In this document: positions 62,697 through 64,000 of the stretch, piece after piece
Position numbering within the stretch: the first letter of the stretch is position 1
Layout: each line of letters starts with the position of its first letter
Assembly (NCBI GenBank): GCA_963930775.1
Contig: OZ005703.1
Location: 3,906,001-3,970,000 of the forward strand
Direction of reading: 5' to 3'
From: Cliona cf. orientalis
Lineage: Eukaryota > Porifera > Demospongiae > Clionaida > Clionaidae
DNA length: 64,000 bases
Translations under genes and position numbers: made by a program
The notes under the pieces: model-generated
Told to the model about the DNA's origin: nothing
Database searches by the model: none
Seen by the model: only the letters and a program-made list of their open reading frames with translations

Positions 62697-63311
62697 TTTA
62701 CCCCGCGCACGTGCGCAAGGGGTAAAGTAATCGGTTGTGTCGTCGGCGTCGTCGTTGTTGTCGTTGTCGTTGTTAGCACAAAAATCACCATATCTCAAGA
62801 TGTAGGCGACTAAGCGACTCGTAAGCACAATGAATCAATCGAATTCGGCGAAAAAATGGCTTCAGCGTGCATCAAATCGAGGGATATGGTCCACGAGCGT
62901 CACGAATAGTTCCTATTTGTTGGCCACCGTAGCCACGCCTATTGACAGTGCCCACAATGCATAATACATGCCCAATATGCTTTCTGCTCATGCGCACAAC
63001 TAACAAGCGTATGACTGGTAAAGGTCGTCGATGTTCTAAATAATGCTCGTGACGTCTATAGTGACTGAAATTTGAAGCCCCATGGAACCAACCAGTATGT
63101 AAGATAGCAATACTATTATTACAACAAAATATAGATACAATTTCATGTCTTCCTAGTCTGGGTGCAGAGAGCACTGTTTCAAGTGTCACTGGAACAATTA
63201 AGCAGCATTTCCATTATTTCTCTCAAGTTCACAAAAGTATAGCCATGCACCGAAAATAAATCTATAGATTGCACAATGTGCGCGCGGGGTATGTGCTCTA
63301 CAGAGCTCTAG
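62697..63311. mobile_element. Repeat with TTACCCCG start and GGGGTATGTGCTCTA end, longest copy
   Basis: It starts TTACCCCGCGCACGTGCGCA and contains a short TCG/TTG trinucleotide run near 62740-62775. It ends GGGGTATGTGCTCTACAGAG. Partial copies lie at 39740-40215, from 41697, and up to 47887. The minus-strand frame at 62872-63189 has no recognised domain. Confidence 0.55.
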
Positions 63312-64000
63312 TTGTAATATTATTTGTGAAGATTGCATCATGAAGCCAGCTCTAACACAGTTTCAAGCGGTCCAGGTGTTATAGCTGCCTTATAGCAACA
63401 GTCCCCTTCACATAGTGCATATTTTATGCCAACTGTCAGTAGCTGAATTATGGGAGGAGAATATATTATGTATATAAATCTATGATTAGTCAGCCGCATA
63501 CAAAGTATATCTGTTGTACAGTCCAAGTTGGTGACAGTGAGCAGCATGTCTATTAGCTCTATCTCTTATTCTTGGCCGCTCCTCACACTATTGAGCTGAA
63601 GATGAGCTCTATCTTGCTCTCGCCTCCTTTGTAGCCTTACTTTGCTCTTGGTTCAGTGTTCCACATGGCTTGTCTTGTACGGTGCAGTAACAAGAAAATT
63701 TGCAATTCACTAAATTAGAATAGCATAATAATACTATATATGTATACGTGCCTAGAGGAGGTTGGATACGATCATGTGCGCATGAAAAGTGGGCATGTTG
63801 CCCTATATAATATAATACTGTACGAAGTGTAAGTCACAATCTAAAGGCTTAAAGACAGTTTAAATGTGAGTGTTGAAATCCACGAGAAAAGTACATCAAG
63901 TGCCATACCCTACCTGTCCACCCCTCAAACTTCTTACAAATTGAGATAACTCATTCCTCAGAATGGCAACACCAAAGACAGTAATTATTGATTGCAGTAG

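Larger units (their letters stand above)
58389..64000. other. PRMT3 intron 1 or flank, repeat-rich, no exon recognised
   Basis: I searched the plus strand for the next PRMT3 motifs and saw none. Contents: Mutator-like MITEs at 58640-58972 and 60991-61412, the inverted repeat member at 60612-60907, a palindromic MITE at 61719-61838, a TIR element at 61848-62305 and a repeat at 62697-63311. The GC-richer stretch 60405-60600 is not recognised. Remaining sequence shows nothing I can name. Confidence 0.55.

Noticed and set aside
62872..63189. 105-codon minus-strand frame
   Set aside because: It lies inside a dispersed repeat (62697-63311) and has no recognised domain.
58389..64000. Further PRMT3 exons (methyltransferase motifs such as VLDVGCGTG)
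   Set aside because: I looked on the plus strand and found none; a profile search could still reveal a small exon.

Overview
The window is a gene-dense piece of an animal genome. Genes have many short exons with GT-AG introns, base composition is AT-rich, and introns and spacers are packed with small terminal-inverted-repeat (TIR) transposons. The genes are animal orthologues or architectures (UHRF1, MSH5, LEPROT/Vps55, PRMT3, and an EGF/laminin-G giant). Together with an ISL2EU-type transposon and very compact tandem gene spacing, this suggests an early-branching marine invertebrate. A demosponge is my best guess; this is inference from style, not proof.

Layout. Four genes lie head-to-tail on the minus strand, read from high to low coordinates. 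(1) LEPROT/Vps55 family, 58049-46466, 5 coding exons, 146 aa. (2) A giant secreted SMB-EGF-laminin G protein, 46245-23940, 16 proposed coding exons, about 4431 aa. One 8.67-kb exon of it holds about 76 EGF repeats. (3) MSH5, 23351-15428, 23 coding exons, 835 aa, apparently complete and close to the human length. (4) UHRF1, 15130-1049, 7 coding exons seen, 447 codons; the rest of the SRA domain and the RING finger lie beyond base 1. The spacers are about 220, 590 and 300 bp. On the plus strand, PRMT3 exon 1 (58211-58388) starts 161 bp from the LEPROT start codon, so the two share a bidirectional promoter. The rest of PRMT3 was not found before the window ends.

Mobile DNA. Intron 1 of LEPROT carries a decayed two-gene ISL2EU/IS4EU-type DNA transposon (54995-57267) with an AT target duplication. 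It encodes a THAP-DDE transposase remnant on one strand and a YqaJ-exonuclease/PHD remnant on the other. Four short elements with TAGTCTCG/TAGCCTCG ends each have a perfect 9-bp target duplication, as expected of Mutator-like MITEs. One of them is nested inside a larger long-TIR element that fills MSH5 intron 1. Other TIR families recur across the window.

The genes do not form one pathway. UHRF1 acts in maintenance of DNA methylation, MSH5 in meiotic crossing-over, LEPROT in endosomal trafficking, PRMT3 in arginine methylation, and the giant protein in the extracellular matrix or apical surface. All exon borders were placed by eye from splice sites, reading phase and similarity to remembered families. 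No alignment or transcript data were used.
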